This document shows positions 34,718-44,275 of a stretch of DNA of 64,000 nucleotides, in pieces. The notes under the pieces are model-generated. The model was not told the DNA's origin. It saw nothing but the letters and a program-made list of their open reading frames with translations, and ran no database searches. A program made the position numbers and the translations under genes. The first letter of the stretch is position 1; each line of letters starts with the position of its first letter. This stretch comes from Pseudomonas sp. JAI120 (GTDB taxonomy: Bacteria; Pseudomonadota; Gammaproteobacteria; Pseudomonadales; Pseudomonadaceae), in NCBI RefSeq assembly GCF_014207255.1, contig NZ_JACHCZ010000002.1, positions 558,001 to 622,000 on the forward strand, given 5' to 3'.

Positions 34718-35257
34718 GAGAAAGTCCAATTTCGCTGTTCGAATTATTTAGAGCAAACACAATAGCCTAGTCGTTTCCTAGTTGGCATAGCGTTCCCCCC
34801 CGAGCAACAGCAAGCAGAGACCCACCCCACAACGATAAAGGAAACCCCCTACAAAAAAACACCGATTCGGATGTTTCCAGTTTTATGGAGCCTTTCAGAA
34901 CTTTCCGGGGCATCACATATTTTGAGTGAAATTTCCAGAGTCCCCAGGGGATAAGGTAAACGTGCCGTACGCAACTATCAGGAAATGCCCCTTGCCTGGC
35001 GACTGCAGGTGCCGGAGCTGGCAGAGAAAAATCGGTAGTTTCAGTTCCATTTAACATATTTACTTACATCCTTATTTCCTACAGAATTTTTGACTTCTTA
35101 CGTACTCCTCGCATCTATATGAGTGAATTATCTGTAAGACTGGTTCCTACATAAATGATAAAAAATCATTCACCCGACAAAAAAACCAGCGACCCGATAA
35201 GTTGGAGCACTGATTAAACAAGTTTAAACAACGTGGACTTAATCAAAATCTCCAGGC
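34718..35257. other. Long AT-rich intergenic region between the response regulator and argG
   Basis: About 540 bases without a convincing gene; a 96-codon minus frame at 34767-35057 lacks a ribosome site and protein character. It contains a terminator-like hairpin at 34853-34874 and a TGTAAG-N7-CCTACA motif at 35133-35151. A leader RNA, sRNA or complex promoter for the regulator is likely. Confidence 0.5.
34853..34874 (-). terminator. Terminator-like hairpin upstream of the response regulator
   Basis: On the minus strand ACATCCG-AAT-CGGTGT followed by TTTTTTT, with one bulged base in the stem. It lies 136 bases before the regulator start. It could end a small RNA started in 34900-35100 or act as an attenuator. 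Confidence 0.45.
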
Positions 35258-35293
35258 AAAAAAAATGGCCCCTTGAACAAGGGGCCATTTTTT
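35258..35293 (-). terminator. Terminator of argG
   Basis: AAATGGCCCCTTG..CAAGGGGCCATTT with A- and T-runs on both sides; bidirectional, 17 bases after the argG stop. Confidence 0.92.
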
Positions 35294-35309
35294 ACAACAG
35301 GCTAAACAC

Positions 35310-36527
35310 TCAGAACAACGAACGGCCTTTGTTGGCAGCAATGCGCATGCGCAATGCATTCAACTTGATAAAGCCCGCTGCGTCGGCCTGGTTATAGGCG
35401 CCGCCATCTTCTTCGAAGGTGGCGATGTTGGCGTCGAACAGCGAGTCATCGGATTTGCGGCCGGTAACGATCACATTGCCCTTGTACAACTTCAGACGCA
35501 CAACGCCGTTCACGTGGGCCTGGGAAGCGTCGATCATCTGTTGCAGCATCAGACGCTCAGGGCTCCACCAGTAGCCGGTATAGATCAGGCTGGCGTACTT
35601 GGGCATCAGCTCGTCTTTGAGGTGAGCCACTTCACGGTCCAGGGTGATGGATTCGATGGCGCGGTGGGCACGCAGCATGATGGTGCCACCGGGGGTTTCG
35701 TAGCAGCCACGGGACTTCATGCCCACATAGCGGTTCTCGACGATGTCGAGGCGGCCGATGCCGTGTTCGCCACCGATACGGTTCAGGGTCGCCAATACAG
35801 TGGCCGGGGTCATTTCCACGCCGTCCAGCGCGACGATGTCGCCGTTGCGGTAGGTCAGTTCCAGGTACTGCGGCTTGTCTGGAGCGTTCTCCGGGGAGAC
35901 GGTCCATTTCCACATGTCTTCTTCGTGCTCGGTCCAGGTGTCTTCCAGCACGCCGCCTTCATAGGAGATGTGCAGCAGGTTGGCGTCCATCGAGTACGGG
36001 GACTTCTTCTTGCCATGACGCTCGATCGGGATCGCGTGCTTTTCAGCGTAATCCATCAGCTTTTCACGGGACAGCAGGTCCCATTCACGCCAAGGGGCAA
36101 TCACTTTCACGCCGGGCTTGAGCGCGTAGGCACCCAGTTCGAAACGCACCTGGTCGTTGCCCTTGCCGGTAGCGCCATGGGAAATGGCATCAGCGCCGGT
36201 TTCGTTGGCGATTTCGATCAGGCGCTTGGCGATCAGCGGACGTGCGATGGAAGTACCCAGCAGGTACTCGCCTTCGTAGACGGTGTTGGCGCGAAACATC
36301 GGGAAGACGAAATCGCGGACGAACTCTTCGCGCAGGTCGTCAATGTAGATCTCTTTCACGCCCATGGCTTGCGCCTTGGCACGTGCAGGTTCGACCTCTT
36401 CGCCCTGACCCAGGTCAGCGGTGAAGGTCACCACTTCACAGTTATAAGTATCCTGCAGCCACTTGAGGATCACCGAAGTGTCCAGGCCGCCGGAATACGC
36501 GAGAACGACCTTGTTTACGTCGGCCAT
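35310..36527 (-). CDS. argG: Argininosuccinate synthase
   Basis: A 405-residue enzyme that joins citrulline and aspartate with ATP in arginine synthesis. The PP-loop is [18 protein letters not shown] (residues ~7-24), with [15 protein letters not shown] and [10 protein letters not shown] further on. Length and ends are standard. It precedes motY on the same strand, the PA3525-PA3526 order. argF lies elsewhere in the window. Confidence 0.98.
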   Translation of the reverse strand: MADVNKVVLAYSGGLDTSVILKWLQDTYNCEVVTFTADLGQGEEVEPARAKAQAMGVKEIYIDDLREEFVRDFVFPMFRANTVYEGEYLLGTSIARPLIAKRLIEIANETGADAISHGATGKGNDQVRFELGAYALKPGVKVIAPWREWDLLSREKLMDYAEKHAIPIERHGKKKSPYSMDANLLHISYEGGVLEDTWTEHEEDMWKWTVSPENAPDKPQYLELTYRNGDIVALDGVEMTPATVLATLNRIGGEHGIGRLDIVENRYVGMKSRGCYETPGGTIMLRAHRAIESITLDREVAHLKDELMPKYASLIYTGYWWSPERLMLQQMIDASQAHVNGVVRLKLYKGNVIVTGRKSDDSLFDANIATFEEDGGAYNQADAAGFIKLNALRMRIAANKGRSLF

Positions 36528-36656
36528 GCCATCACTCCACGGGGTTTTACGGAAAGGCGTCGATTCTACCGATCAAAACCGTGGATTTACAGGGGCGCGA
36601 CAGCAAATGAAGATAAAGCGACAGATTATGTCGAGCGAGCGACCGATGGTCGCACG

Positions 36657-37565
36657 TTACGAAGTGTGCGCAGGGTTGCTCGGGCCAGTGACCTGGGGGG
36701 CCGGCTTCTCGGGGGCAGCCACACGTTCGAGCTGAATATTCACACGGCGGTTACGGGCCCGGTTGGCGGCAGTAGTGTTGGGCGCCAAGGGGTAACTTTC
36801 GCCATGGAACCGCAGGGTGATCTGGGACTCCGGGATACCGTTGGCCTTGAAGTAGTCCATCACCGCCAGCGCGCGACGGCGGGAAACATCACGGTTGCTC
36901 AGGCGATTGCCGCTGTTGTCCGAGTGACCGTTCAACTCGATATGGTTGACGGTCGGGTCCGCCTTCATGAATTCGAGAATCACCGCCAGCTTCTGCTTCG
37001 CCGCAGCGTCCAACTCGATGCCGCCACCGGGGAAGCCCACTTCGGTCTGCTTGACCTGATCGTAATTCATCGGCAGCAATTTGGCCGTGCACAGCTGATA
37101 GTCGCTGTAGGCCTTGTTGAATTTCACCGGCAGCAGGCGAATCTCTGAATAGCCACCCTCGCGTCCATAGTGCCGCACAGTGGGCGAGCGTCCATCGAGC
37201 AACCCGTTGAAAAGACGCCCGGCCTGGGCCTGAGAGCTATTGAAGAGCACATCACCGCTGCCGGCACGTACGGCACCGAGATTGATGTCACCCCGACCGG
37301 GCTGCCAGGGGGCAGCGGCGGCCAACAAGGTGGCCGACCCTGCACCCAGCGATCCGTTATAGGCTTTCAGACGAAACGTCGCCTGCTCGCCGGCCCGGCG
37401 CACGAACTCACCCGAACCGAAGTCGGTGATCGGCTGGGTCAGGCGGCACTCGAACTTGTCCCCCTCTACCTTCCACTCAATGTTCTCCAGACGTGTCTGG
37501 AACGTGAGGGCCATCGCAGGCAGGCTGGCGAACACACTGAGCAAGGCTAGATAATGCTGGCGCAC
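36657..37565 (-). CDS. motY: Flagellar motor protein MotY (OmpA-like)
   Basis: A 302-residue exported protein. A signal peptide (RQHYLALLSVFASLPAMA) is followed by an N-terminal motor-specific domain (~25-155). The C-terminal OmpA-type peptidoglycan-binding domain contains NHIELNGHSDNSGNRLSNRD and RFHGESYPLAPNTTAANRAR. MotY forms the T-ring supporting MotAB/MotCD stators in Pseudomonas. Two in-frame GTG starts exist; the one at 37565 has GGAG at 6 bases and is chosen. The flanking argG and pyrC match PA3525-PA3527. Confidence 0.92.
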   Translation of the reverse strand: MRQHYLALLSVFASLPAMALTFQTRLENIEWKVEGDKFECRLTQPITDFGSGEFVRRAGEQATFRLKAYNGSLGAGSATLLAAAAPWQPGRGDINLGAVRAGSGDVLFNSSQAQAGRLFNGLLDGRSPTVRHYGREGGYSEIRLLPVKFNKAYSDYQLCTAKLLPMNYDQVKQTEVGFPGGGIELDAAAKQKLAVILEFMKADPTVNHIELNGHSDNSGNRLSNRDVSRRRALAVMDYFKANGIPESQITLRFHGESYPLAPNTTAANRARNRRVNIQLERVAAPEKPAPQVTGPSNPAHTS

Positions 37566-37721
37566 GGGAGGCTCCACTGGTTTCTACAACACTTCAAAGC
37601 GTCATACATCGATAAGGCATACGAAAGGCTATCGGATGCATCCCGCAAAACTTGATAGCGAGTGCCTGCAAGAGTCTTTTCCGGTAGCATTCCCACCAGA
37701 TTGACCCGCCTGGAATCCCCA

Positions 37722-38768
37722 ATGTCCGACCGCCTGACCCTGCTGCGTCCCGACGACTGGCATATTCATCTTCGCGATGGTGCTGCGTTGCCCCAAACCG
37801 TGGCCGATGTAGCGCGTACGTTTGGCCGCGCCATCATCATGCCTAACCTGGTACCACCGGTGCGTAACGCCGCCGAAGCCGACGCCTATCGCCAGCGTAT
37901 CCTCGCTGCACGGCCGGCCGGCAGCCGCTTCGAACCGTTGATGGTGCTCTACCTCACCGACCGTACCCAACCTTCCGAGATCCGTGAGGCCAAGGCCAGC
38001 GGCTTCGTGCACGCCGCCAAGCTGTACCCGGCCGGCGCAACCACCAACTCCGACTCCGGCGTGACCAGCATCGACAAGATCCTGCCCGCCATCGAAGCCA
38101 TGGCCGAAGTCGGCATGCCGCTGCTGATCCACGGTGAAGTCACCCGTGGTGATGTGGACGTGTTCGATCGCGAGAAGATCTTCATCGACGAGCATATGCG
38201 CCGTGTGGTCGAGCTGTTCCCGACCCTCAAGGTGGTGTTCGAGCACATCACCACGGCCGATGCCGTGCAGTTCGTCACCGAGGCCTCGGCCAACGTCGGC
38301 GCGACCATCACCGCTCATCACCTGCTGTACAACCGCAACCACATGCTGGTGGGCGGGATTCGGCCGCACTTCTATTGCCTGCCGATCCTCAAGCGCAATA
38401 CCCACCAGGTGGCCTTGCTGGATGCTGCGACCAGCGGTAATCCGAAGTTTTTCCTCGGCACCGACTCTGCGCCCCACGCTCAGCACGCCAAGGAAGCCGC
38501 ATGCGGTTGTGCCGGTTGCTACACCGCGTTCGCCGCCATCGAGTTGTATGCCGAAGCGTTCGAACAGCGCAACGCCCTGGATAAACTCGAAGGTTTCGCC
38601 AGCCTCAATGGCCCGCGTTTCTACGGCCTGCCAGCGAATACCGACCGCATTACCCTGGTCCGTGAAGACTGGACCGCCCCTGCCAGCCTGCCGTTTGGCG
38701 AGCTGACCGTTATCCCGCTGCGCGCCGGTGAAACACTGCGCTGGCGCCTGCTGGAGGAAAGCAAGTGA
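37722..38768 (+). CDS. pyrC: Dihydroorotase (type II)
   Basis: A 348-residue zinc amidohydrolase of pyrimidine synthesis, cyclising carbamoyl aspartate. Zinc ligands are in [10 protein letters not shown], the carboxylated Lys in [18 protein letters not shown], further His ligands in LLIHGEVT and FEHITT, and the catalytic Asp in [15 protein letters not shown]. The ATG at 37722 gives the typical start; the frame is open 20 codons upstream. Its stop overlaps the rnt GTG by four bases. Confidence 0.97.
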   Translation: MSDRLTLLRPDDWHIHLRDGAALPQTVADVARTFGRAIIMPNLVPPVRNAAEADAYRQRILAARPAGSRFEPLMVLYLTDRTQPSEIREAKASGFVHAAKLYPAGATTNSDSGVTSIDKILPAIEAMAEVGMPLLIHGEVTRGDVDVFDREKIFIDEHMRRVVELFPTLKVVFEHITTADAVQFVTEASANVGATITAHHLLYNRNHMLVGGIRPHFYCLPILKRNTHQVALLDAATSGNPKFFLGTDSAPHAQHAKEAACGCAGCYTAFAAIELYAEAFEQRNALDKLEGFASLNGPRFYGLPANTDRITLVREDWTAPASLPFGELTVIPLRAGETLRWRLLEESK

Positions 38769-39436
38769 GTGAAGACCATTACGATGACGAACACGAGCAC
38801 AGTGGTGGCGGCTCCCGCCACCCGATGGCCGAGCGGTTTCGCGGCTATCTGCCGGTTGTCATCGACGTAGAAACCGGTGGTTTCAACTGCGCCACCGACG
38901 CCCTGCTGGAAATCGCCGCGACCACCATTGGCATGGACGAACAGGGCTTTGTGTTCCCGGAGCACACCCACTTCTTCCGCGTCGAGCCGTTTGAAGGCGC
39001 GAACATCGAAGCAGCGGCCCTGGAATTCACCGGGATCAAGCTCGACCACCCACTGCGCATGGCAGTCAGTGAGGAAGCGGCGCTGACCGATATCTTCCGT
39101 GGCGTACGCAAGGCCTTGAAGGCCAATGGCTGCAAGCGCGCGATCCTGGTCGGGCATAACAGCAGCTTCGACCTGGGCTTCCTCAACGCCGCCGTGACGC
39201 GGTTGGACATGAAGCGTAACCCGTTCCACCCGTTCTCCAGTTTCGACACCGCCACCCTCGCCGGCCTGGCCTATGGCCAGACCGTATTGGCCAAGGCCTG
39301 CCAGGCGGCCGGTATCGACTTCGACGGTCGCGAAGCCCACTCGGCCCGCTACGACACCGAGAAGACGGCCGAACTGTTCTGCGGCATCGTCAACCGCTGG
39401 AAACAAATGGGCGGCTGGGAAGACTTCGGCGACTGA
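38765..39436 (+). CDS. rnt: Ribonuclease T
   Basis: A 223-residue DEDDh 3'-5' exoribonuclease that trims tRNA and other stable RNA ends. Exo motifs are [11 protein letters not shown] (I), [16 protein letters not shown] (II) and [14 protein letters not shown] (III). The GTG start overlaps the pyrC stop (GTGA), so translation is coupled. An N-terminal extension of ~25 acidic/His-rich residues is usual in Pseudomonas. The operon ends at the terminator at 39457. Confidence 0.96.
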   Translation: MSEDHYDDEHEHSGGGSRHPMAERFRGYLPVVIDVETGGFNCATDALLEIAATTIGMDEQGFVFPEHTHFFRVEPFEGANIEAAALEFTGIKLDHPLRMAVSEEAALTDIFRGVRKALKANGCKRAILVGHNSSFDLGFLNAAVTRLDMKRNPFHPFSSFDTATLAGLAYGQTVLAKACQAAGIDFDGREAHSARYDTEKTAELFCGIVNRWKQMGGWEDFGD

Positions 39437-39456
39437 GGTCAAATCCCAATCGGCAT

Positions 39457-39488
39457 AAAAAAACCGGCCTTCTCAGGCCGGTTTTTTT
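39457..39488 (+). terminator. Bidirectional terminator between rnt and the peroxiredoxin gene
   Basis: AAAAAAACCGGCCT-TCTC-AGGCCGGTTTTTTT serves both converging genes. Confidence 0.92.
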
Positions 39489-39504
39489 GTCCCGCGAATC
39501 TGGC

Positions 39505-40107
39505 TTACAGCTTGCCAGCGTTCTCGGTCAGGTAAGCCGCAACGCCTTCTGGCGAAGCGTTCATGCCCTTGTCACCTTTTTTCCAATTGGCAGGGCAGAC
39601 TTCGCCGTGCTCTTCGTGGAATTGCAGGGCGTCGACCAGACGGATCAGCTCTTCCATGTTACGGCCCAGTGGCAGGTCGTTGATGATCTGGGAGCGTACA
39701 ACGCCCTTGTCGTCGATCAGGAACGCGCCACGGAAAGCCACGCCGCCTTCGGACTCAACGTCGTAGGCCTTGGCGATGTCGTGCTTCATGTCGGCAGCCA
39801 TGGTGTATTTGACTTTGCCGATGCCGCCATCGTTGATGGCAGTATTGCGCCAGGCGTTATGGGTGAAATGGGAGTCGATGGAAACGGCAACCACTTCAAC
39901 GTTACGCGCCTTGAAATCGTCCATGCGGTGGTCCAGAGCGATCAGCTCCGAAGGGCAGACGAAGGTGAAGTCCAGCGGGTAGAAGAACACCAGGCCGTAT
40001 TTGCCTTTGATGGCTTCAGACAGTTTGAAGCTGTCAACGATTTCGCCATTGCCGAGCACGGCAGGTACGTCGAAATCCGGGGCTTGTTTGCCGACGAGTA
40101 CGCTCAT
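39505..40107 (-). CDS. Typical 2-Cys peroxiredoxin (AhpC/TsaA type)
   Basis: A 200-residue peroxidase reducing H2O2 and organic peroxides. The peroxidatic Cys lies in FYPLDFTFVCPSE (~residue 51), the resolving Cys in EEHGEVCPANWKKG, and a YF-type C-terminal extension ends the protein. The ATG at 40107 is taken after the GGAG-like GGAGATACCC; a longer frame lacks support. By position it corresponds to PA3529. Transcription is divergent from bfd, next to iron-storage genes, which suits iron and oxidative stress control. Confidence 0.93.
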   Translation of the reverse strand: MSVLVGKQAPDFDVPAVLGNGEIVDSFKLSEAIKGKYGLVFFYPLDFTFVCPSELIALDHRMDDFKARNVEVVAVSIDSHFTHNAWRNTAINDGGIGKVKYTMAADMKHDIAKAYDVESEGGVAFRGAFLIDDKGVVRSQIINDLPLGRNMEELIRLVDALQFHEEHGEVCPANWKKGDKGMNASPEGVAAYLTENAGKL

Positions 40108-40284
40108 TGGGTATCTCCTGATGTAAAGGTGACGATTGAAGTAAAAGGACCGGCCCTGAGTCTGCCGCATTCAAGCGACAGCCCTGTGACGCAGTCACGC
40201 TTCGCGAAGACCGACCATCATACACTGAAAAAACCGTTCGTCAGCGTGAGGGCAACGCAGGCAAATACCCTACGAATCTACTTT

Positions 40285-40303
40285 GACAATCATTCTCGTT
40301 AAC
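40285..40303. promoter_or_regulatory. Fur box upstream of bfd
   Basis: Read on the minus strand, GTTAACGAGAATGATTGTC matches 15 of 19 bases of the Pseudomonas Fur consensus GATAATGAGAATCATTATC. It lies 49 bases before bfd and also upstream of the divergent peroxiredoxin gene. Confidence 0.75.
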
Positions 40304-40351
40304 ATTAAGATCCATCGCACTTAAGCCTTAAACCCGCGACGGTTCTCCCTT

Positions 40352-40570
40352 ATGTATGTGTGCCTGTGTAATGGCGTCACCGACGGACAAATCCGCGAAG
40401 CGATCTACGAAGGTTGCTGCAGCTACAAGGAAGTACGTGAAACCACCGGCGTTGCCAGCCAGTGTGGTAAATGTGCTTGCCTCGCCAAGCAAGTGGTACG
40501 GGAAACCCTGACGCAGCTGCAAACAGCCCAGGCTGCGCTCCCCTACACAGCAGAATTTACACACGCATAA
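40352..40570 (+). CDS. bfd: Bacterioferritin-associated ferredoxin Bfd
   Basis: A 72-residue 2Fe-2S protein with the Bfd cysteine pattern: YVCLCNGVTDGQIREA (CxC) and ASQCGKCACLAKQVV (CxxC). In P. aeruginosa Bfd binds bacterioferritin and reduces its core to release iron. The upstream Fur box predicts induction in iron starvation. bfr follows 200 bases downstream after a terminator. Confidence 0.96.
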   Translation: MYVCLCNGVTDGQIREAIYEGCCSYKEVRETTGVASQCGKCACLAKQVVRETLTQLQTAQAALPYTAEFTHA

Positions 40571-40586
40571 TTGGCGTGTTTTAAAG

Positions 40587-40612
40587 AGCCGGACTTAGTG
40601 TCCGGTTTTTTT
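40587..40612 (+). terminator. Terminator of bfd
   Basis: AGCCGGAC-TTA-GTGTCCGGTTTTTTT 17 bases after the stop separates bfd from bfr. Confidence 0.88.
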
Positions 40613-40770
40613 ATGCCTTTAATTCAATTAGTTAGCGCCAAGACGCGGAACACAAACATTCTTATTCCGATTAATTTTCATTTATTATTCAATAACTTAG
40701 GTTTGACACTAGGGTTTTCGCCGCTCAAACTCCGCCTTATACACAGCTATTACAGGGCAGGACCCCAGTC

Positions 40771-41241
40771 ATGAAAGGCGACATCTCAGTCATCCAGCAA
40801 CTCAACAAAATCCTTGCCAATGAACTGGTCGCGATCAATCAGTACTTCCTGCATGCGCGCATGTACGACGATTGGGGCCTGGAAAAGCTTGGCAAGCGCG
40901 AATACAAAGAATCCATCAAGGCCATGAAGGACGCCGACGCGCTGATCAAGCGCATCCTGTTCCTGGAAGGGCTGCCGAACGTCCAGGACCTGGGCAAGCT
41001 GAACATCGGCGAGCACACCCAGGAAATGATCAGCAGCGACCTGGGCTTCGAGCGCAAGAGCCACAGCGACCTCAAGGCCGCCATTGCGCACTGCGAAACC
41101 AAAGGCGACTTCGGCAGCCGTGAACTGCTGGAAGACATCCTGGAAGACCAGGAAGAACATATCGACTGGCTTGAAACCCAATTGGGCCTGATCGACAAAG
41201 TCAGCCTGGAGAACTACCTGCAATCGCAGATGGGCGAATAA
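40771..41241 (+). CDS. bfr: Bacterioferritin, haem-type subunit with incomplete ferroxidase centre
   Basis: A 156-residue four-helix ferritin subunit. Met52, the haem ligand at the subunit interface, is present ([20 protein letters not shown]). Ferroxidase ligands by position: Glu18, Glu94 and His130 are kept, but Glu51 is Ala, His54 is Asp and Glu127 is Gln. It therefore probably coassembles with a catalytic subunit coded elsewhere, as in the alpha/beta bacterioferritins described for P. putida. The 24-mer stores ferric iron. It sits beside bfd and grxD. Confidence 0.93.
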   Translation: MKGDISVIQQLNKILANELVAINQYFLHARMYDDWGLEKLGKREYKESIKAMKDADALIKRILFLEGLPNVQDLGKLNIGEHTQEMISSDLGFERKSHSDLKAAIAHCETKGDFGSRELLEDILEDQEEHIDWLETQLGLIDKVSLENYLQSQMGE

Positions 41242-41260
41242 CCCCCTCGCTCACAGGTAC

Positions 41261-41298
41261 AAAAAAGCCCCGCTCTCTCACGAGAAGCGGGGCTTTTT
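41261..41298 (+). terminator. Bidirectional terminator between bfr and grxD
   Basis: AAAAAAGCCCCGCTCTC..GAAGCGGGGCTTTTT lies between the converging genes. Confidence 0.9.
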
Positions 41299-41310
41299 AT
41301 TGCAGGCGAA

Positions 41311-41649
41311 TCAAGCGTCGGTCTTGGCCGCCGCGTTTGCCGCTGCATCTTTGATCAACGCCTGCAACGAACCATCAGCTGCCATTTCAGTGATGATATC
41401 GCTACCGCCGACCAGTTCACCGGCTACCCACAGTTGTGGGAACGTAGGCCAGTTGGCGTACTTCGGCAGGTTGGCGCGGATTTCCGGGTTTTGCAGAATA
41501 TCCACGTAAGCGAACTTCTCGCCACACTGCATCACAGCCTGGGAAGCCTTCGCGGAGAAACCGCACTGAGGAGCGTTAGGTGCGCCCTTCATGTAAAGCA
41601 GAATGGTGTTGTTGGCAATCTGCTCTTTGATCGTTTCGATGATATCCAT
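41311..41649 (-). CDS. grxD: Monothiol glutaredoxin Grx4/GrxD
   Basis: A 112-residue monothiol glutaredoxin with the CGFS active site in GAPNAPQCGFSAKASQ and the glutathione-binding NWPTFPQLWVAGELVGGSD. Such proteins bind a bridging 2Fe-2S cluster and traffic Fe-S units. An Ala-rich tail ends the protein. Next to bfr/bfd as in PA3530-PA3533. Confidence 0.96.
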   Translation of the reverse strand: MDIIETIKEQIANNTILLYMKGAPNAPQCGFSAKASQAVMQCGEKFAYVDILQNPEIRANLPKYANWPTFPQLWVAGELVGGSDIITEMAADGSLQALIKDAAANAAAKTDA

Positions 41650-41735
41650 GGAACACCTCGGCTGGAACTTTGCGACTCACAGGTCGGCACGGTGGCGCAT
41701 TGTAACGCAAAATTCCAACGCGGTGCTCGGGCGCC

Positions 41736-43844
41736 TTATGCGGCAGCGACTTGGACCGGTACACCATTCAATGCCGCATTGCCCGATAACTCATCCAATT
41801 GCCGCTCGTCGGTCAAGTCATTGGCGCTCGCCCCCGGTAGCTCGCTGGCGATGGTCATCTGCACGCCCGGACGGCCGTGGCCCCAACCATGGGGCAGGCT
41901 GACGACGCCGGGCATCATGTCCAGGCTGGCGACCACCTCCACCTCGATCATGCCGATACGTGAACTGACGCGCACCCGCTGCCCATCTGCCAACTGGCGA
42001 CTGGCCAGGTCGTCGGGATGCATATGCAGCTGGTGCCGAGGCTTACCCTTCACCAGCCGGTGATAGTTATGCATCCAGGAATTATTACTGCGCACATGGC
42101 GACGGCCGATCAGCAGCAACTCGCCAGCCACCGGCATCGGCTGCGCCGCAAAGCGCGCCAGATCCGCCAGAATCACTGCCGGTGCTGCCTGCACTTTGCC
42201 ATCCACGGTTTTCAAGCGCGCGGCAAGATTGGGCTTGAGCGGCCCCAGGTCCATGCCATGAGGATGATCCGCCAGCTTCGCCACCGACAACTTATGGCTC
42301 GACGCATCACCATAAGCACCGGCGCGCAACCCGAAGTCGATCATTTGCGCAGGCGGCATGGTTGGCTTGAGCGCCATACCGGTCTGCGCAGCGAATGCCG
42401 TGGCCAGGCCGACAAAAATCTCCCAGTCATGCAGTGCCCCCTCAGGCTTGGGCAGGATCGCGCGATTGAAACGTGTGACATTGCGCACGGCGAACATATT
42501 GAACGTGGTGTCGTAGTGGTCGTTTTCCAGTGCCGACGTGGAGGGCAGGATCAGATCGGCATAACGCGTGGTCTCGTTGATATAGAGGTCGACGCTGACC
42601 ATGAACTCCAAGCCGTCCAGCGCCTGCTCTAACTGGCGGCCATTGGGAGTCGACAGCACCGGGTTGCCCGCCACCGTCACCAGCGCACGGATCTGTCCTT
42701 CGCCGCCGGTGAGCATTTCTTCTGCCAATGCAGACACTGGCAACTCGCCACCGTACTCCGGGCGCCCGGACACGCGACTCTGCCAGCGATTGAAATGCCC
42801 GCCACCGGTAGACGCGACCAAATCCACCGCCGGACTGGTGCATAACGCACCACCCTCGCGGTCGAGGTTACCGGTGACCAAATTGATCAACTGCACCAGC
42901 CAATGACACAGCGTGCCGAACGCCTGGGTCGACACCCCCATACGCCCGTAGCACACCGCTTTATCCGCAGCAGCGAAATCCCGCGCCAACTGGCGGATCT
43001 GCCCGGCAGGCACTGCACACTGGCGACTCATGGCTTCGGCGGTAAAACCGGCAATTGCACGACGCACCTCCTCAAGGCCTTCTACCGGCAAATGACTGTC
43101 GCGCGTCAGGTTCTCGGTAAACAGCGTATTGAGTACCCCGAACAGCAGCGCCGCATCCCCACCAGGCCGCACGAACAGGTGCTGATCAGCGATCGCCGCC
43201 GTCTCACTGCGCCGAGGATCGACCACCACTACTTTGCCACCCCGGGCCTGGATGGCCTTGAGGCGCTTCTCCACATCGGGCACGGTCATGATGCTGCCAT
43301 TGGAGGCCAACGGGTTGCCGCCCAGGATCAGCATGAAGTCGGTGTGGTCGATGTCCGGAATCGGCAGCAACAGGCCGTGGCCGTACATCAGGTGGCTGGT
43401 GAGGTGATGGGGCAACTGGTCAACGGAGGTGGCAGAAAACCGGTTGCGCGTCTTGAGCAGGCCCAGGAAGTAGTTACTGTGGGTCATCAGCCCATAGTTG
43501 TGCACGCTGGGGTTGCCCTGGTACACCGCCACCGCATTCTGCCCATGCCGCGCCTGGATGCCCGCCAGCCGCTCGGCGACCAGGGCAAACGCCTCATCCC
43601 ACGGGATGGGCTGCCATTCGCTGCCCACCCGCAACATGGGCTGATGCAGGCGGTCAGGATCATTCTGGATGTCCTGCAACGCCACAGCCTTCGGGCAGAT
43701 GTGGCCACGGCTGAAGCTGTCCAGCGCGTCGCCCTTGATCGAGGTGATCGCCAGGCTGCCGTCTTCGGCTTGGGTGGTTTCCAGGGTCAGGCCACAAATG
43801 GCTTCACACAGATGGCATGCACGGTGGTGGAGAGTCTTGGTCAT
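41736..43844 (-). CDS. Molybdopterin-dependent oxidoreductase (FdhF/NarB class)
   Basis: A 702-residue cytosolic-type molybdoenzyme. The N-terminal 4Fe-4S motif is CHLCEAIC..CPK, the Mo-bisMGD domains carry LILGGNPLASNGSIMTV, VVVDPRRSETAAIADQHLFV and SVDLYINETTRYADLILPST, and a C-terminal dinucleotide-binding domain ends with RVRVSSRIGMIEVEV. No Tat signal is seen. The usual Mo-ligand Cys/Sec is not obvious in GNPSVHNYGLMTHSNYF, so the substrate is open. Monocistronic; I recall a similar gene (PA3534) beside grxD in PAO1. Confidence 0.85.
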   Translation of the reverse strand: MTKTLHHRACHLCEAICGLTLETTQAEDGSLAITSIKGDALDSFSRGHICPKAVALQDIQNDPDRLHQPMLRVGSEWQPIPWDEAFALVAERLAGIQARHGQNAVAVYQGNPSVHNYGLMTHSNYFLGLLKTRNRFSATSVDQLPHHLTSHLMYGHGLLLPIPDIDHTDFMLILGGNPLASNGSIMTVPDVEKRLKAIQARGGKVVVVDPRRSETAAIADQHLFVRPGGDAALLFGVLNTLFTENLTRDSHLPVEGLEEVRRAIAGFTAEAMSRQCAVPAGQIRQLARDFAAADKAVCYGRMGVSTQAFGTLCHWLVQLINLVTGNLDREGGALCTSPAVDLVASTGGGHFNRWQSRVSGRPEYGGELPVSALAEEMLTGGEGQIRALVTVAGNPVLSTPNGRQLEQALDGLEFMVSVDLYINETTRYADLILPSTSALENDHYDTTFNMFAVRNVTRFNRAILPKPEGALHDWEIFVGLATAFAAQTGMALKPTMPPAQMIDFGLRAGAYGDASSHKLSVAKLADHPHGMDLGPLKPNLAARLKTVDGKVQAAPAVILADLARFAAQPMPVAGELLLIGRRHVRSNNSWMHNYHRLVKGKPRHQLHMHPDDLASRQLADGQRVRVSSRIGMIEVEVVASLDMMPGVVSLPHGWGHGRPGVQMTIASELPGASANDLTDERQLDELSGNAALNGVPVQVAAA

Positions 43845-44275
43845 GGCCAGTCTCTTTATTGGGCTTTGGCCTGACTATGGGCCGTGACCCTGACAGGCAC
43901 CAGCATCGTTAGTCCTGTGAATCGAGAGCCATCAAGCCAGGCCATGAGCAAACATGAGCAAATGTTACAGAACCTGTAATCAACCCCTGAAACCGACGCA
44001 GCCTGGCCCAAGCCCGCCCCCGCGCATTGCAAAAGGTTGCGGCGTCAGTGTACAAATGGCCCGCTGCTGTCTGGAAATCGTCTTCAAAAGCGCTAGCGCG
44101 CCCGTCTGAACATCCGTAAAAACCGTAGCCCTATTGGTAAGACGCGACATTTAATTATAAGATCGCGCCTTCCCCTATTTCGTCGCCCCGTGCGGCTTTC
44201 GCCGCAGGTCTCGCCCGTTGTCACAATAAACAAGGCTTTGAGTATCTGCGGTCTGTTGCAAAAAGGTAGTTAATG
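43845..44275. other. Intergenic region between the molybdoenzyme gene and argF
   Basis: 431 bases with both divergent promoters. A TATAAG at 44157-44162 overlaps a possible ArgR half-site, and TGCGGC-TTTC-GCCGCA at 44191-44206 is a small hairpin. No gene is seen. Confidence 0.5.
44140..44170 (+). promoter_or_regulatory. Possible argF promoter with ArgR-type half-site
   Basis: GCGACA (inverse of TGTCGC) at 44144-44149 precedes TTTAATTATAAGATCGC; Pseudomonas ArgR sites contain TGTCGC half-sites. Arginine repression of argF is known in the genus. Only one half-site is clear. Confidence 0.3.

Noticed and set aside
34767..35057. 96-codon minus frame before the response regulator
   Set aside because: Covers a terminator-like hairpin, has no ribosome site and reads like non-coding sequence.
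35133..35151. GacA-box-like TGTAAG-N7-CCTACA
   Set aside because: Spacer is 7 instead of 6 and the second half is CCTACA; too weak beside the good box at 28424.
40571..40774. 67-codon plus frame between bfd and bfr
   Set aside because: It spans the bfd terminator and the AT-rich bfr promoter region.
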